A program made the translations under genes and the position numbers. Source: Mycolicibacterium septicum DSM 44393 (lineage in GTDB: Bacteria > Actinomycetota > Actinomycetes > Mycobacteriales > Mycobacteriaceae). Taken from it: 64,000 nucleotides of DNA. Shown in pieces: positions 8,051 to 16,518 of this stretch (positions are counted from its first letter, which is position 1; each line of letters starts with the position of its first letter). The stretch lies in assembly GCF_000455325.1 (NCBI RefSeq), contig NZ_HG322952.1, forward strand, positions 936,657-1,000,656, read 5' to 3'. The notes under the pieces were generated by a model, which saw only the letters and a list, made by a program, of their open reading frames with translations, made no database searches and had not been told where the DNA came from.

Positions 8051-8655
8051 GCGATGCGGTGTCCGCAGTCACAGAACCAGCTCCGGAGCCAGACAAGGAG
8101 GCCCCGCGCAACCGCCGGCAGGAAGAGACCTTCCGCAAGGTCCTGACCGCCGGAACCGAGATGTTGCGGGAGTCCTCCTACGCCGATCTGACGGTGCGTG
8201 CGGTCGCCGCACGCGCCGGGGTCGCACCTGCCACGGCCTACACGTACTTTTCGTCGAAGAACCACCTGATCGCCGAGATGTACCTGGATCTGGTCAGCCG
8301 ATGCCCGTACTTCACCGACGTGAACGACTCCAGGACCACCCGCGTCGACAAGGCGCTGCGTGCGCTGACCCTGGTTGTCGCCGACGAACCCGAGGTGGCG
8401 GCCGCCTGCACCACAGCCCTGCTCGGCGGCGGCTCCGACCCGGCGGTGCGCAAGGTGCGCGACCGCATCGGCGCCGAGATCCACAAGCGCATCCGATCGG
8501 CCGTCGGGCCGGATGCCGATTCCCGCATCGTCTCCGCCCTCGAGATGACCTTCTTCGGCGCGCTGGTCAATGCCGGCAGCGGCGCCTTCACCTACCACCA
8601 GATCGCCGACCGATTGACCTATGTGGTCGGACTCGTCCTGGGAGAGGACAAATGA
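8044..8655 (+). CDS. TetR-family transcription regulator, Rv0767c-type
   Basis: This 203-residue protein has a TetR DNA-binding domain near the N-terminus (RKVLTAGTEMLRESSYADLT, then VAARAGVAPATAYTYFSSK) and a helical ligand domain. The GTG start at 8044 lies inside a perfect inverted repeat, suggesting tight autoregulation and perhaps a nearly leaderless message. It overlaps cyp123 by 4 bp (ATGA), so it is the first gene of the cyp123-cyp51 operon and is divergent from the aldA operon. It likely represses both in response to an unknown lipid or sterol-like ligand. Confidence 0.88.
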   Translation: MSSDAVSAVTEPAPEPDKEAPRNRRQEETFRKVLTAGTEMLRESSYADLTVRAVAARAGVAPATAYTYFSSKNHLIAEMYLDLVSRCPYFTDVNDSRTTRVDKALRALTLVVADEPEVAAACTTALLGGGSDPAVRKVRDRIGAEIHKRIRSAVGPDADSRIVSALEMTFFGALVNAGSGAFTYHQIADRLTYVVGLVLGEDK

Positions 8656-9854
8656 CCTTGAATGCCGTCGAGCTGATCTTCGACCCGTACGACTACGACT
8701 TCCACGAGGATCCGTACCCGTACTACAAGCGGTTGCGCGACGAGGCCCCGATCTATCACAACGAAGACCTCAAGTTCTGGGCGCTGTCCCGGCATAGCGA
8801 CGTGCTGCAGGGTTTTCGTAACAGCGTCACACTCTCCAACAAGCACGGTGTGTCCCTCGACCCGATCTCGCGCAACGACGAAGCGCACCGCGTCATGTCG
8901 TTCCTGGCCCTCGACGATCCCGGCCACCTGCGGCTGCGCACGCTGGTGTCCAAGGGCTTCACCCCGCGGCGCATCCGCGAACTGGAGGGCCGGGTCACCG
9001 AGATCGCCCACCAGCATCTGGACGCGGCGCTGCAGAGCACGACATTCGATTACGTCGACGATTTCGCCGGCAAGCTGCCGATGGACGTCATCTCCGAGCT
9101 GATGGGTGTACCCGAGGAGGACCGGATCCGGATCCGCGCGCTGGCCGACGGTGTCATGCACCGCGAGGACGGCGTCGCCGACGTGCCCGAATCGGCCATC
9201 GCGGCCTCGGGTGAGCTGCTGGTCTACTACGCCGACATGGTCAAACAGCGCCGCAAGCGGCTCACCGACGATCTGACCTCGGCACTTGTCGAGGCCGAGA
9301 TCGACGGCGACAGGCTCACCGACGACGAGATCATGGCGTTCCTGTTCCTGATGGTGGTCGCAGGCAACGAGACCACCACCAAACTGCTTGCCAACGCCGC
9401 ATATTGGGGCCACAAGAACCCGGCCCAGCTGGCCCGCGTCTTCGACAACCACGACCTGGTCGTGCCGTGGGTCGAGGAGACCCTGCGCTACGACGCCTCC
9501 AGCCAGATCCTGGCCCGGCTGGTCACCGAGGACCTGACGTACTACGACACCACGGTCCCTGCGGGGGACGTGCTGGTGCTGCTGATCGGCTCGGCGAACC
9601 GCGACGAACGCGTCTTCGAGAATCCCGACGAGTACCGGATCGATCGCGAGATCGGTCCCAAACTGGTGAGTTTCGGCAGTGGTGCCCACTTCTGCCTCGG
9701 CGCGCACCTGGCGCGCATGGAGGCCCGGGTGGCATTGACCGAGTTGTTCAAGCGAATCCGCGGATACGAGGTGGACGAGGCCAACGCCGTCCGCGTCCAC
9801 TCCAGCAGTGTCCGTGGATTCGCTCACCTTCCGATTACCGTCCAGCTCCGCTGA
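8652..9854 (+). CDS. cyp123: Cytochrome P450 CYP123
   Basis: This 400-residue P450 has the I-helix oxygen-binding region MVVAGNETTTK, the ExxR motif ETLRYD, and the heme-ligand loop FGSGAHFCLG with Cys at about residue 348. ATG 8652 overlaps the TetR stop. It is a soluble class I bacterial P450 needing a ferredoxin; the small ferredoxin at 12054 in the same operon is the obvious electron donor. Order and length match M. tuberculosis Rv0766c (CYP123). Its physiological substrate is not established to my knowledge; neighbourhood with cyp51 suggests a sterol or lipid. Confidence 0.9.
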   Translation: MTLNAVELIFDPYDYDFHEDPYPYYKRLRDEAPIYHNEDLKFWALSRHSDVLQGFRNSVTLSNKHGVSLDPISRNDEAHRVMSFLALDDPGHLRLRTLVSKGFTPRRIRELEGRVTEIAHQHLDAALQSTTFDYVDDFAGKLPMDVISELMGVPEEDRIRIRALADGVMHREDGVADVPESAIAASGELLVYYADMVKQRRKRLTDDLTSALVEAEIDGDRLTDDEIMAFLFLMVVAGNETTTKLLANAAYWGHKNPAQLARVFDNHDLVVPWVEETLRYDASSQILARLVTEDLTYYDTTVPAGDVLVLLIGSANRDERVFENPDEYRIDREIGPKLVSFGSGAHFCLGAHLARMEARVALTELFKRIRGYEVDEANAVRVHSSSVRGFAHLPITVQLR

Positions 9855-9865
9855 AAGGCCGCTGC

Positions 9866-10693
9866 ATGCCTCGTTTTGCCCCCCTACCCGACCGTCGTCC
9901 CGCCCTGGTCGCCGGTGCCTCCTCAGGCATCGGTGAGGCCACCGCGATCAAGCTCGCCGCCAACGGGTTTCCCGTCGCCCTCGGTGCCCGCCGGGTGGAG
10001 AAGCTCCAGGAGATCGTGGAGAAGATCCGCGCCAACGGCGGCGAGGCCATCGCGGTGCACCTGGACGTGACCGACCCCGACTCGGTCAAGGCCGCTGTCG
10101 AGCAGACCACCTCCGAACTCGGCGAGATCGAGGTACTGGTGGCCGGCGCCGGTGACACCTACTTCGGCAAGCTCGACTCGATCAGCACCGAGCAGTTCGA
10201 GTCCCAGATCCAGATCCACCTGGTCGGCGCCAACCGGGTGGCCACCGCCGTGCTACCCGGGATGATCGAACGGCAACGCGGCGACCTGATCTTCGTCGGA
10301 TCCGATGTGGCACTGCGTCAGCGGCCGCACATGGGCGCCTACGGCGCCGCCAAGGCCGCTCTGGTGGCGATGGTGACCAACTATCAGATGGAGCTGGAAG
10401 GCACCGGAGTGCGCGCGTCGATCGTGCATCCCGGTCCGACCAAGACCTCGATGGGCTGGAGCCTGCCGGCCGAGCTGATCGGCCCGGCACTCGAGGACTG
10501 GGCCAAGTGGGGCCAGGCGCGCCACGACTACTTCCTGCGCGCGGACGACCTCGCGCGGGCCATCACCTTTGTCGCCGAGACACCCCGCGGCGGCTTCATC
10601 GCAAACATGGAACTCCAGCCCGAGGCTCCGCTGGCCGATGTCAAGGACCGCCAGAAGCTCGCCCTGGGCGAAGAAGGGATGCCGGAGCAGTGA
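9866..10693 (+). CDS. Short-chain dehydrogenase/reductase, Rv0765c-type
   Basis: This 275-residue SDR has the cofactor motif AGASSGIGEA, AGAGDTYFG in place of the usual NNAG, and a catalytic YGAAK with Ser in FVGSDVA. ATG 9866 is 11 bases after the cyp123 stop; the end overlaps cyp51 by 4 bp (GTGA). Length equals Rv0765c as I recall it. It probably oxidises or reduces a product of one of the flanking P450s; the substrate is unknown. Confidence 0.87.
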   Translation: MPRFAPLPDRRPALVAGASSGIGEATAIKLAANGFPVALGARRVEKLQEIVEKIRANGGEAIAVHLDVTDPDSVKAAVEQTTSELGEIEVLVAGAGDTYFGKLDSISTEQFESQIQIHLVGANRVATAVLPGMIERQRGDLIFVGSDVALRQRPHMGAYGAAKAALVAMVTNYQMELEGTGVRASIVHPGPTKTSMGWSLPAELIGPALEDWAKWGQARHDYFLRADDLARAITFVAETPRGGFIANMELQPEAPLADVKDRQKLALGEEGMPEQ

Positions 10694-12048
10694 CGATAAC
10701 CAAGGAAGTACAACGGGTTTCCGGTGGCGAGGAGGAGCACGGCCACCTCGAGGAGTTCCGCACCGATCCGATCGGGTTGATGTGGCGGATCCGCAACGAA
10801 TGCGGCGACGCCGGCTGGTTCCAGCTCGCCGACAAGCAGGTGATCCTGCTGTCCGGCGCGGAGGCCAACGAGTTCTTCTTCCGTTCCACCGACAGCGAAC
10901 TCAACCAGGCCGAGGCCTACCCGTTCATGACCCCCATCTTCGGTGAGGGCGTGGTGTTCGATGCCGACCCGGAGCGACGGGCCGAGATGCTGCACAACAC
11001 CGCGTTGCGCGGTGAGCAGATGAAGGGCCACGCGGCGACCATCGAGAACGAGGTCCGCCGGATGATCGAGAACTGGGGCGACAGCGGAGAGATCGACCTG
11101 CTGGAGTTCTTCGCCGAGCTGACCATCTACACCTCGACGGCCTGCCTGATCGGCCTGAAGTTCCGCAACCAGCTCGACTCCCGGTTCGCGAACTACTACC
11201 ACCTGCTCGAGCGCGGGACCGATCCGCTCTGCTACGTCGACCCCTACCTGCCGATCGAGAGCTTCCGTATCCGCGACGAGGCCCGGGCCAACCTGGTCGA
11301 GTTGGTGCAGGAGGTCATGAACGGCCGGATCGCCAATCCGCCCACCGACAAGAGCGATCGTGACCTGCTCGACGTCCTGGTGTCGATCAAGGACGAGGAG
11401 GGCAATCCGCGCTTCTCGGCCAACGAGGTGACCGGCATGTTCATCTCGCTGATGTTCGCCGGTCACCACACCAGCTCGGGCACCTCCAGCTGGACGCTGA
11501 TCGAACTGCTGCGCAATCCCGATTTCTACGCCAAGGTCCAGAACGAGCTCGACGAGCTCTATGCCGACGGTCAGGAGGTGAGTTTCCATGCGCTGCGCCA
11601 GATTCCGAACATCGACAACGCGCTCAAGGAGACCCTGCGCCTGCACCCGCCGCTGATCATCCTGATGCGCGTGGCCCAGGACGAGTTCGAGGTCGCCGGC
11701 TACCCGATCCACAAGGGCCAGATGGTGGCGGCCTCGCCGGCGATCTCCAACCGCATCCCCGAGGACTTCCCCAACCCGGACGCCTTCGACCCCGACCGCT
11801 ACGTCAAGCCGCGCCAGGAGGATCTGGTCAACCGGTGGACCTGGATCCCGTTCGGCGCGGGCCGGCACCGCTGCGTGGGTGCGGCGTTCGCCCAGATGCA
11901 GATCAAGGCGATCTTCTCGGTGCTGTTGCGCGAGTACGAGTTCGAGATGGCACAACCGCCCGAGACCTACCAGAACGACCACTCCAAGATGGTCGTCCAG
12001 TTGGCCCGGCCCGCCAAGGTCTGCTACCGCAAGCGTGTAAAGGACTGA
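10690..12048 (+). CDS. cyp51: Cytochrome P450 CYP51, sterol 14-alpha-demethylase family
   Basis: This 452-residue P450 has the CYP51 I-helix motif MFAGHHTSSGTSSW, the ExxR motif ETLRLHPP, and the heme loop FGAGRHRCVG with Cys at residue 395. The His in GHHTSS is typical of CYP51. GTG 10690 overlaps the SDR stop (GTGA) and gives the length known for mycobacterial CYP51 (about 451). The mycobacterial enzyme demethylates sterols such as lanosterol and dihydrolanosterol in vitro and binds azoles, though mycobacteria do not make sterols from scratch, so its natural role is open. The ferredoxin 5 bases downstream is its likely electron donor. Confidence 0.93.
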   Translation: MTITKEVQRVSGGEEEHGHLEEFRTDPIGLMWRIRNECGDAGWFQLADKQVILLSGAEANEFFFRSTDSELNQAEAYPFMTPIFGEGVVFDADPERRAEMLHNTALRGEQMKGHAATIENEVRRMIENWGDSGEIDLLEFFAELTIYTSTACLIGLKFRNQLDSRFANYYHLLERGTDPLCYVDPYLPIESFRIRDEARANLVELVQEVMNGRIANPPTDKSDRDLLDVLVSIKDEEGNPRFSANEVTGMFISLMFAGHHTSSGTSSWTLIELLRNPDFYAKVQNELDELYADGQEVSFHALRQIPNIDNALKETLRLHPPLIILMRVAQDEFEVAGYPIHKGQMVAASPAISNRIPEDFPNPDAFDPDRYVKPRQEDLVNRWTWIPFGAGRHRCVGAAFAQMQIKAIFSVLLREYEFEMAQPPETYQNDHSKMVVQLARPAKVCYRKRVKD

Positions 12049-12053
12049 CCCAA

Positions 12054-12260
12054 ATGGGTTGCTACCGTGTCGAACTCGACGAGGACCTCTGCCAGGGCCA
12101 CGCCATGTGCGAGCTGGAGGCGCCCGACGTCTTCCGGGTGCCCAAGCGCGGCGTCGTCGAGATCCTCGATTCCGAACCCCCTGACGAACTCCGCGATGCC
12201 GTGGAGATGGCCGTCGATATGTGTCCCACCCGCGCTCTATCCATCACAGAGAAGGAATGA
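12054..12260 (+). CDS. 3Fe-4S ferredoxin partner of CYP51/CYP123, Rv0763c-type
   Basis: This 68-residue ferredoxin has a Cys pattern CQGHAMC followed by a distant CPTRAL. The reduced set of cysteines, with His/Ala where the second Cys of a 4Fe cluster would be, fits a single 3Fe-4S cluster. It starts at ATG 12054, 5 bases after cyp51, and its length equals Rv0763c. It should carry single electrons from a ferredoxin reductase to the P450s of this operon. Confidence 0.9.
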   Translation: MGCYRVELDEDLCQGHAMCELEAPDVFRVPKRGVVEILDSEPPDELRDAVEMAVDMCPTRALSITEKE

Positions 12261-12262
12261 CA

Positions 12263-12802
12263 ATGGCGTCAAGAGAAGAACTGGAAGCCTGGTCGGATCG
12301 CTGGCTGAAGGCCAACCAGGAGGCAGAGAAGGCCGGTGACTGGAAGCCGCTGGCCGACTTCTACACCGAAGATGCCACCTACGGCTGGAACATCGGCCCC
12401 AAGGAAGACGTGATGTGCGTCGGCCGCGACGAGATCCGCGACGTGGCACTCGGCCTGGAGATGGAAGGCCTGGAGAACTGGGTCTACGAGTACCAGCGGG
12501 TCCTGATCGACGAGAAGCAGAACGAGATCGTCGGGTTCTGGAAGCAGATCGCGAACAAGAGCGACGGCAGCAAGGACGAGATCTACGGCATCGGCGGTAG
12601 CTGGTTCCGGCTCAACGACGATCTGCTCATCGAATGGCAGCGGGATTTCTTCGACTTCGGCCACGTACAGAAGGCGTTCCTGAAGCTCATCGAGTCCGGA
12701 GACCTCACCCCCACCATGCAGAAGCGCATCGAGCGTTCGCTGGCCGGCGAGAAACTGCCCGGCTACTACCCGCTCGGCGAGGCCCCGGTCAAGATCTGGT
12801 AG
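12263..12802 (+). CDS. NTF2-like/SnoaL-fold protein, Rv0762c-type
   Basis: This 179-residue protein resembles the nuclear transport factor 2-like fold: an N-terminal helix pair (EELEAWSDRWLKANQEAE), DFYTEDATYGW, and a beta-rich core ending FGHVQKAFLKLIESGDLTP. ATG 12263 lies 2 bases after the ferredoxin stop. Such folds bind hydrophobic ligands and can be isomerases, cyclases or carriers. It closes the cyp51 operon; a hairpin follows at 12810. The function is unknown, and the family call rests on overall pattern and synteny with Rv0762c. Confidence 0.75.
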   Translation: MASREELEAWSDRWLKANQEAEKAGDWKPLADFYTEDATYGWNIGPKEDVMCVGRDEIRDVALGLEMEGLENWVYEYQRVLIDEKQNEIVGFWKQIANKSDGSKDEIYGIGGSWFRLNDDLLIEWQRDFFDFGHVQKAFLKLIESGDLTPTMQKRIERSLAGEKLPGYYPLGEAPVKIW

Positions 12803-12809
12803 TTCCCGG

Positions 12810-12825
12810 CCAAGCAGTTGCTTGG
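12810..12825. terminator. Small hairpin after the cyp51 operon
   Basis: CCAAGC-AGTT-GCTTGG is a perfect 6-bp stem with a 4-base loop just after the stop at 12802, followed by a short G-rich run and no U tract. It is a weak terminator candidate. Confidence 0.4.
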
Positions 12826-12851
12826 GGGTGGGTGTGACCCACGCAACTAAT

Positions 12852-12880
12852 GGCTCTAGTCTGTGGTCAACGGCTCTAGT
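12852..12880 (+). promoter_or_regulatory. Direct repeat GGCTCTAGT upstream of adhB
   Basis: GGCTCTAGT occurs at 12852-12860 and 12872-12880, exactly 20 bp apart (about two helical turns), 15-43 bp before the adhB start. It could be a regulator site in the adhB promoter. Confidence 0.4.
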
Positions 12881-12894
12881 GGAAGGCACACGCG

Positions 12895-14028
12895 ATGAAG
12901 ACCAAAGGCGCTCTCATCTGGGAGTTCAACCAACCGTGGACGATCGAGGAGATCGAGATCGGTGACCCCGTCAAGGACGAGGTCAAGATTCAGATGGAAG
13001 CCTCGGGCATGTGCCATTCCGATCACCACCTGGTGACCGGCGACATCCCGATGGCAGGTTTCCCGGTGCTCGGCGGCCACGAAGGCGCAGGCATCGTGAC
13101 CGAGGTGGGCCCGGGTGTCGACCACATCCAGCCCGGCGATCACGTCGTGCTGTCGTTCATCCCGTCGTGTGGTGAATGTCCGGCGTGTCAGGAAGGTCTG
13201 CGCAACCTGTGCGACCTCGGTGCGGGCCTGCTGGCCGGCACCGCGGTTTCCGACGGCACGCATCGCATCCACTCCGTCAAGAACGGTCAGCCCGTCATCC
13301 CGATGACCCTGCTGGGCACGTTCAGCCCGTACATGGTGGTGCACAAGAGCTCGGTCGTGAAGATCGATCCGTCGATCCCGTTCGAGGTGGCCTGCCTCGT
13401 GGGTTGCGGTGTCACCACCGGGTACGGCTCGGCCGTGCGCAGTGGCGACGTCCGCCCGGGCGATGACGTGGTCATCGTCGGCGTCGGCGGTGTCGGCACC
13501 GGTGCGCTCCAGGGTGCGCTGGCCGCCGGTGCGCGCAATGTCTTCGCGGTGGATCCCGTTGAGTTCAAACGGGACAACGCGCTCAAGTTCGGTGCCACCC
13601 ACGCCTACCCGGACATCTTCTCCGCGATGGCCGGCGTCGCCGAGGTCACCCAGGGCCGCATGGCGCACAAGACGATCGTCACCGTCGGTGAGCTCAAGGG
13701 TGAGGACATCGACCACTACATGAACATCACCGCCAAGGGCGGCACCGTGGTGGCCACCGCGGTCGCCAACATGGCCAGCAACGACGTGAAGCTCAACCTG
13801 TCGATGCTGACCCTGCTGCAGAAGCGCCTGCAGGGCACCATCTTCGGCGGCGGCAACCCGCACCACGACATCCCGCAGCTGCTCAGCATGTACAAGGCCG
13901 GCCGGCTGAACCTGGACGACATGGTGACCCGGCAGTACAAGCTCGAGCAGATCAACGACGGCTACGCCGACATGCTCGAGGGTCGCAACATCCGCGGCGT
14001 CATCCGCTACACGGATGCCGATCGGTAG
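12895..14028 (+). CDS. adhB: Zinc-containing alcohol dehydrogenase AdhB, NDMA-dependent type
   Basis: This 377-residue medium-chain dehydrogenase has the catalytic zinc region GMCHSDHH and GGHEGAGIV, a structural zinc lobe CGECPACQEGLRNLC with four Cys, and the Rossmann motif GVGGVGTGAL. It corresponds to Rv0761c. From memory, this subfamily is the NDMA-dependent (nicotinoprotein) group whose tightly bound NAD is thought to be recycled by mycofactocin; that link is family knowledge, not visible here. It has its own promoter region with a direct repeat and is bounded by hairpins on both sides, so it may be expressed apart from the cyp51 operon. Confidence 0.88.
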   Translation: MKTKGALIWEFNQPWTIEEIEIGDPVKDEVKIQMEASGMCHSDHHLVTGDIPMAGFPVLGGHEGAGIVTEVGPGVDHIQPGDHVVLSFIPSCGECPACQEGLRNLCDLGAGLLAGTAVSDGTHRIHSVKNGQPVIPMTLLGTFSPYMVVHKSSVVKIDPSIPFEVACLVGCGVTTGYGSAVRSGDVRPGDDVVIVGVGGVGTGALQGALAAGARNVFAVDPVEFKRDNALKFGATHAYPDIFSAMAGVAEVTQGRMAHKTIVTVGELKGEDIDHYMNITAKGGTVVATAVANMASNDVKLNLSMLTLLQKRLQGTIFGGGNPHHDIPQLLSMYKAGRLNLDDMVTRQYKLEQINDGYADMLEGRNIRGVIRYTDADR

Positions 14029-14042
14029 CCACTCTGCGTTTT

Positions 14043-14081
14043 GTGGAGCCGCAGCCGTTCCGAGAACGGCTACGGCTCCAC
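14043..14081. terminator. Hairpin between adhB and the SnoaL-like gene
   Basis: GTGGAGCCGCAGCCGTT pairs with AACGGCTACGGCTCCAC around the loop CCGAG, with one mismatch in 17 bp. It lies 15 bases after the adhB stop and 21 before the next start, so it is either a terminator or an attenuator. Confidence 0.65.
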
Positions 14082-14102
14082 AACTCGGTGTGAAAGGAAC
14101 AC

Positions 14103-14531
14103 ATGACCGAGACATCCACTGAGACACCCGTCGTCGTCGCATCGCGGTCGTCGTGGAAATGCGTGCAATCCGGTGACCGCGAGGGCTGGCTGGCCCTGAT
14201 GGCCGATGACATCCTGGTCGAGGACCCGATCGGTGAGGCCGTCACCAACCCCGACGGCACCGGGGTTCGCGGCAAGGAAGCCCTCGGCGCCTTCTACGAC
14301 GCCAACATCGGGCCCAACGAGCTGACCGTCACGTGCGAGGAAACGTTCCCGTCCAGCTCGCCGAACGAGATCGCCTACATCCTGGTGCTGCGCACCAAGT
14401 TTCCCAACGGGTTCACCGCCACCGTGCGTGGCGTCTTCACCTACAAGGTGAACGCCGAAGGGCTGATCACCAACCTGCGCGGCTACTGGAACCTGGAAGC
14501 CATGGTCTTCGCGCAGGAAGACGAGAACTGA
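14103..14531 (+). CDS. SnoaL/ketosteroid isomerase-like protein, Rv0760c-type
   Basis: This 142-residue protein has the compact cone fold typical of ketosteroid isomerase-like proteins: SGDREGWLALMADDILVEDP, GVRGKEALGAFYD, and a beta-sheet ending GYWNLEAM. It matches Rv0760c, whose relatives bind steroids and show weak isomerase activity. It starts with a GAAAGGAAC site before ATG 14103. A good AGGAAG site within its end, plus a 4-base overlap, leads straight into the next SDR gene. Confidence 0.83.
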   Translation: MTETSTETPVVVASRSSWKCVQSGDREGWLALMADDILVEDPIGEAVTNPDGTGVRGKEALGAFYDANIGPNELTVTCEETFPSSSPNEIAYILVLRTKFPNGFTATVRGVFTYKVNAEGLITNLRGYWNLEAMVFAQEDEN

Positions 14532-15388
14532 CCGGCGGAGCGCTTGCCGGCCGCGGCGCGATCGTGGTCGGCGGCACCCGCGGCATCGGCCTGGCGGTTG
14601 CCGAACTCCTGACCGCCCAGGGTGCGGGTGTGGTGGTCAACGGACGCGACCCCGATGCCGCACACGCTGCTGCACACCGGATTTCCGGTGTCCCCCATGC
14701 CGGTTCCCCCGCCGACCCGAAGGTGGCCGACGCACTCGTCGACACCTGTGTGGCCGAGTTCGGCCGGGTCGACATCCTGGTCAACTGTGCCGGTACCGCC
14801 GAACCGGCAGGGTCATCCATTCTGAATGTCACCAGCGCCGAATTTCACGAGCTGCTCGACGCACATCTGGGCACGGCGTTCGAGACCTGTCGCGCGGTCG
14901 CACCGAAGATGGTGGCCCAAGGGGGCGGCACCATCGTCAACACCAGTTCCTTCGCCTTCCTCGGCGATTACGGCGGCAGCGGCTACCCGGCCGGCAAGGG
15001 TGCGGTCAACGGGTTGACCCTGGCCATCGCGGCCGAGCTCAAGGAACACGGAGTGCGGGCCAACGTGGTGTGCCCGGGCGCTCGCACCCGGCTGTCCACC
15101 GGATCGGACTACGAGCAGCACATCAGCGAACTCAACCGGCGCGGGCTGCTCGACGACGTCAGCATGCAGGGCGCGCTGGACGCCGCGCCGCCGGAGTACG
15201 TCGCCCCGACTTACGCTTACCTGGTCAGCGATGCCGCGCGGGACATCACCGGGCGCATATTCATCGCAGCGGGCGGGTTCATCGGCGAATTCGCCCGGCC
15301 CTCAACCGGTTTCATCGGATACCGCGACCACAACAGCACGCCGCCGTGGACGGTCGAGGAACTGCACGAGACCATCTCCGGGGCATAG
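14528..15388 (+). CDS. Short-chain dehydrogenase/reductase, probable CTG start
   Basis: This SDR of about 286 residues has the cofactor motif VVGGTRGIG, NCAG, Ser in NTSSFAF and catalytic YPAGK. There is no ATG, GTG or TTG in frame just upstream of the Rossmann motif: the reading LTGGALAGRG precedes it, and the next in-frame GTG (14564) falls inside the first beta-strand. CTG 14528 overlaps the previous stop (CTGA) exactly as other pairs here overlap by NTGA, and AGGAAG at 14515-14520 is well spaced. A CTG start is therefore most likely. It works next to the SnoaL-like protein, perhaps on a steroid; the substrate is unknown. Confidence 0.75.
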   Translation: MTGGALAGRGAIVVGGTRGIGLAVAELLTAQGAGVVVNGRDPDAAHAAAHRISGVPHAGSPADPKVADALVDTCVAEFGRVDILVNCAGTAEPAGSSILNVTSAEFHELLDAHLGTAFETCRAVAPKMVAQGGGTIVNTSSFAFLGDYGGSGYPAGKGAVNGLTLAIAAELKEHGVRANVVCPGARTRLSTGSDYEQHISELNRRGLLDDVSMQGALDAAPPEYVAPTYAYLVSDAARDITGRIFIAAGGFIGEFARPSTGFIGYRDHNSTPPWTVEELHETISGA

Positions 15389-15394
15389 CCGGGT

Positions 15395-16363
15395 TCAGGA
15401 CGCCGCGCGCTCGCGCTTGGCGGCCTCGCGGGCCAGCAGCCGATCACGCTGCTCCTCGAACTTGACCACCTTCGTCTGCAGGTCTTCCAGGAACGCCGCC
15501 AGCTGGTCGCGCCGGGCCTCACCGACGGCACTGAAGTCGTTGCGCTCGAAGATCTGCCACTTGCGCAGGTTCGGCATGACCACTTCTTCGAGGTGCTGGC
15601 GCAGGTCGTAGATCCCGTGCTTGGCCATCAGCACACCGTTGCGGCGGAAGTCCGGCATCCCCTGACCCGGCATCCGGAAGTTCTCGACGACGGCGCCGAC
15701 AGCGTCCAGGGCTTGGTCGGGCGAGAGATCGAGGGCGGCCTCGCACATGTTCCGGTAGAAGATCATGTGCAGGTTCTCGTCCGCGGCGATGCGTTGCAGG
15801 AGCCGGTCGGCGATCGGGTCGTCGCAGACCTTGCCGGTGTTGCGGTGGCTGACGCGGGTGGCCAACTCCTGGAAGGTCACGTACGCGACCGACATCAGGA
15901 ATTCGGAGTTGTGCATCGCCCGCTCTTCGTCGGTGGACGTGAAGCCGTTGGTCACGTGCTCCATGCGGGCCTGCTCCAGCGCGACGAGATCGACACCGCG
16001 GGTGACCACCAGATAATCCCTGATCGCGATGCCGTGCCGGTTCTCCTCGGCGGTCCAGCGATTGACCCAGGCTCCCCAGGGACCGTCCTGGGAGAAGCTC
16101 CCGGCGGCTTCACGGTGATACGAGGGCAGGTTGTCCTCGGTCAGCAGGTTGGTGATCATCGCCGCCCGGGCCACGTCGCTCAGCTGCGATTGCTCAGGAT
16201 CCCAGTCCTGGCCCCCGGCGGCGGCGAAGTTGCTGCCGGAGTCCCACGGGATGTAGTCGTGCGGGTACCAATCCTTCGTGGTGGCCAGATGCCGATTGAG
16301 GTTTTGCTCGGCTATCTGCTCCAGTTCAGCCTGCAAAACCGCATCGGTCAGCTCCTGCTGCAT
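15395..16363 (-). CDS. Acyl-ACP desaturase DesA-family paralogue
   Basis: This 322-residue protein belongs to the mycobacterial DesA1/DesA2 group. The N-terminal WYPHDYIPWDSG, GGQDWDPEQSQLSD, LLTEDNLPSYHRE and WTAEENRHG are hallmarks, with the di-iron ligands in E(D)NLPSYH, EENRH, and later ADENLHMIFY. It lacks the long C-terminal tail of DesA1 as I recall it. The enzyme would insert a double bond into an ACP-bound fatty acyl chain during mycolic acid synthesis. It is convergent with the SDR gene (6-base gap) and is not part of the M. tuberculosis Rv0757-Rv0760 block, so it is a lineage-specific extra copy. Confidence 0.85.
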   Translation of the reverse strand: MQQELTDAVLQAELEQIAEQNLNRHLATTKDWYPHDYIPWDSGSNFAAAGGQDWDPEQSQLSDVARAAMITNLLTEDNLPSYHREAAGSFSQDGPWGAWVNRWTAEENRHGIAIRDYLVVTRGVDLVALEQARMEHVTNGFTSTDEERAMHNSEFLMSVAYVTFQELATRVSHRNTGKVCDDPIADRLLQRIAADENLHMIFYRNMCEAALDLSPDQALDAVGAVVENFRMPGQGMPDFRRNGVLMAKHGIYDLRQHLEEVVMPNLRKWQIFERNDFSAVGEARRDQLAAFLEDLQTKVVKFEEQRDRLLAREAAKRERAAS

Positions 16364-16518
16364 GAATCCCCTTAAAGCCGATGTACAACCACATCGGACT
16401 GGCTAAAATCCCCCACCCCGCCCAGCAAAGATAGAGCACGATGGGCCGTCCCGACGACTCCACAGGCCGCGCCGAACTCTCGACCGGCCCGATTCGGGCG
16501 CTCACTATGCTTCTCACC

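Noticed and set aside
10528..11982. 484-codon open frame antisense to cyp51
   Set aside because: It mirrors the codon pattern of cyp51 in GC-rich DNA and has no recognisable motifs.
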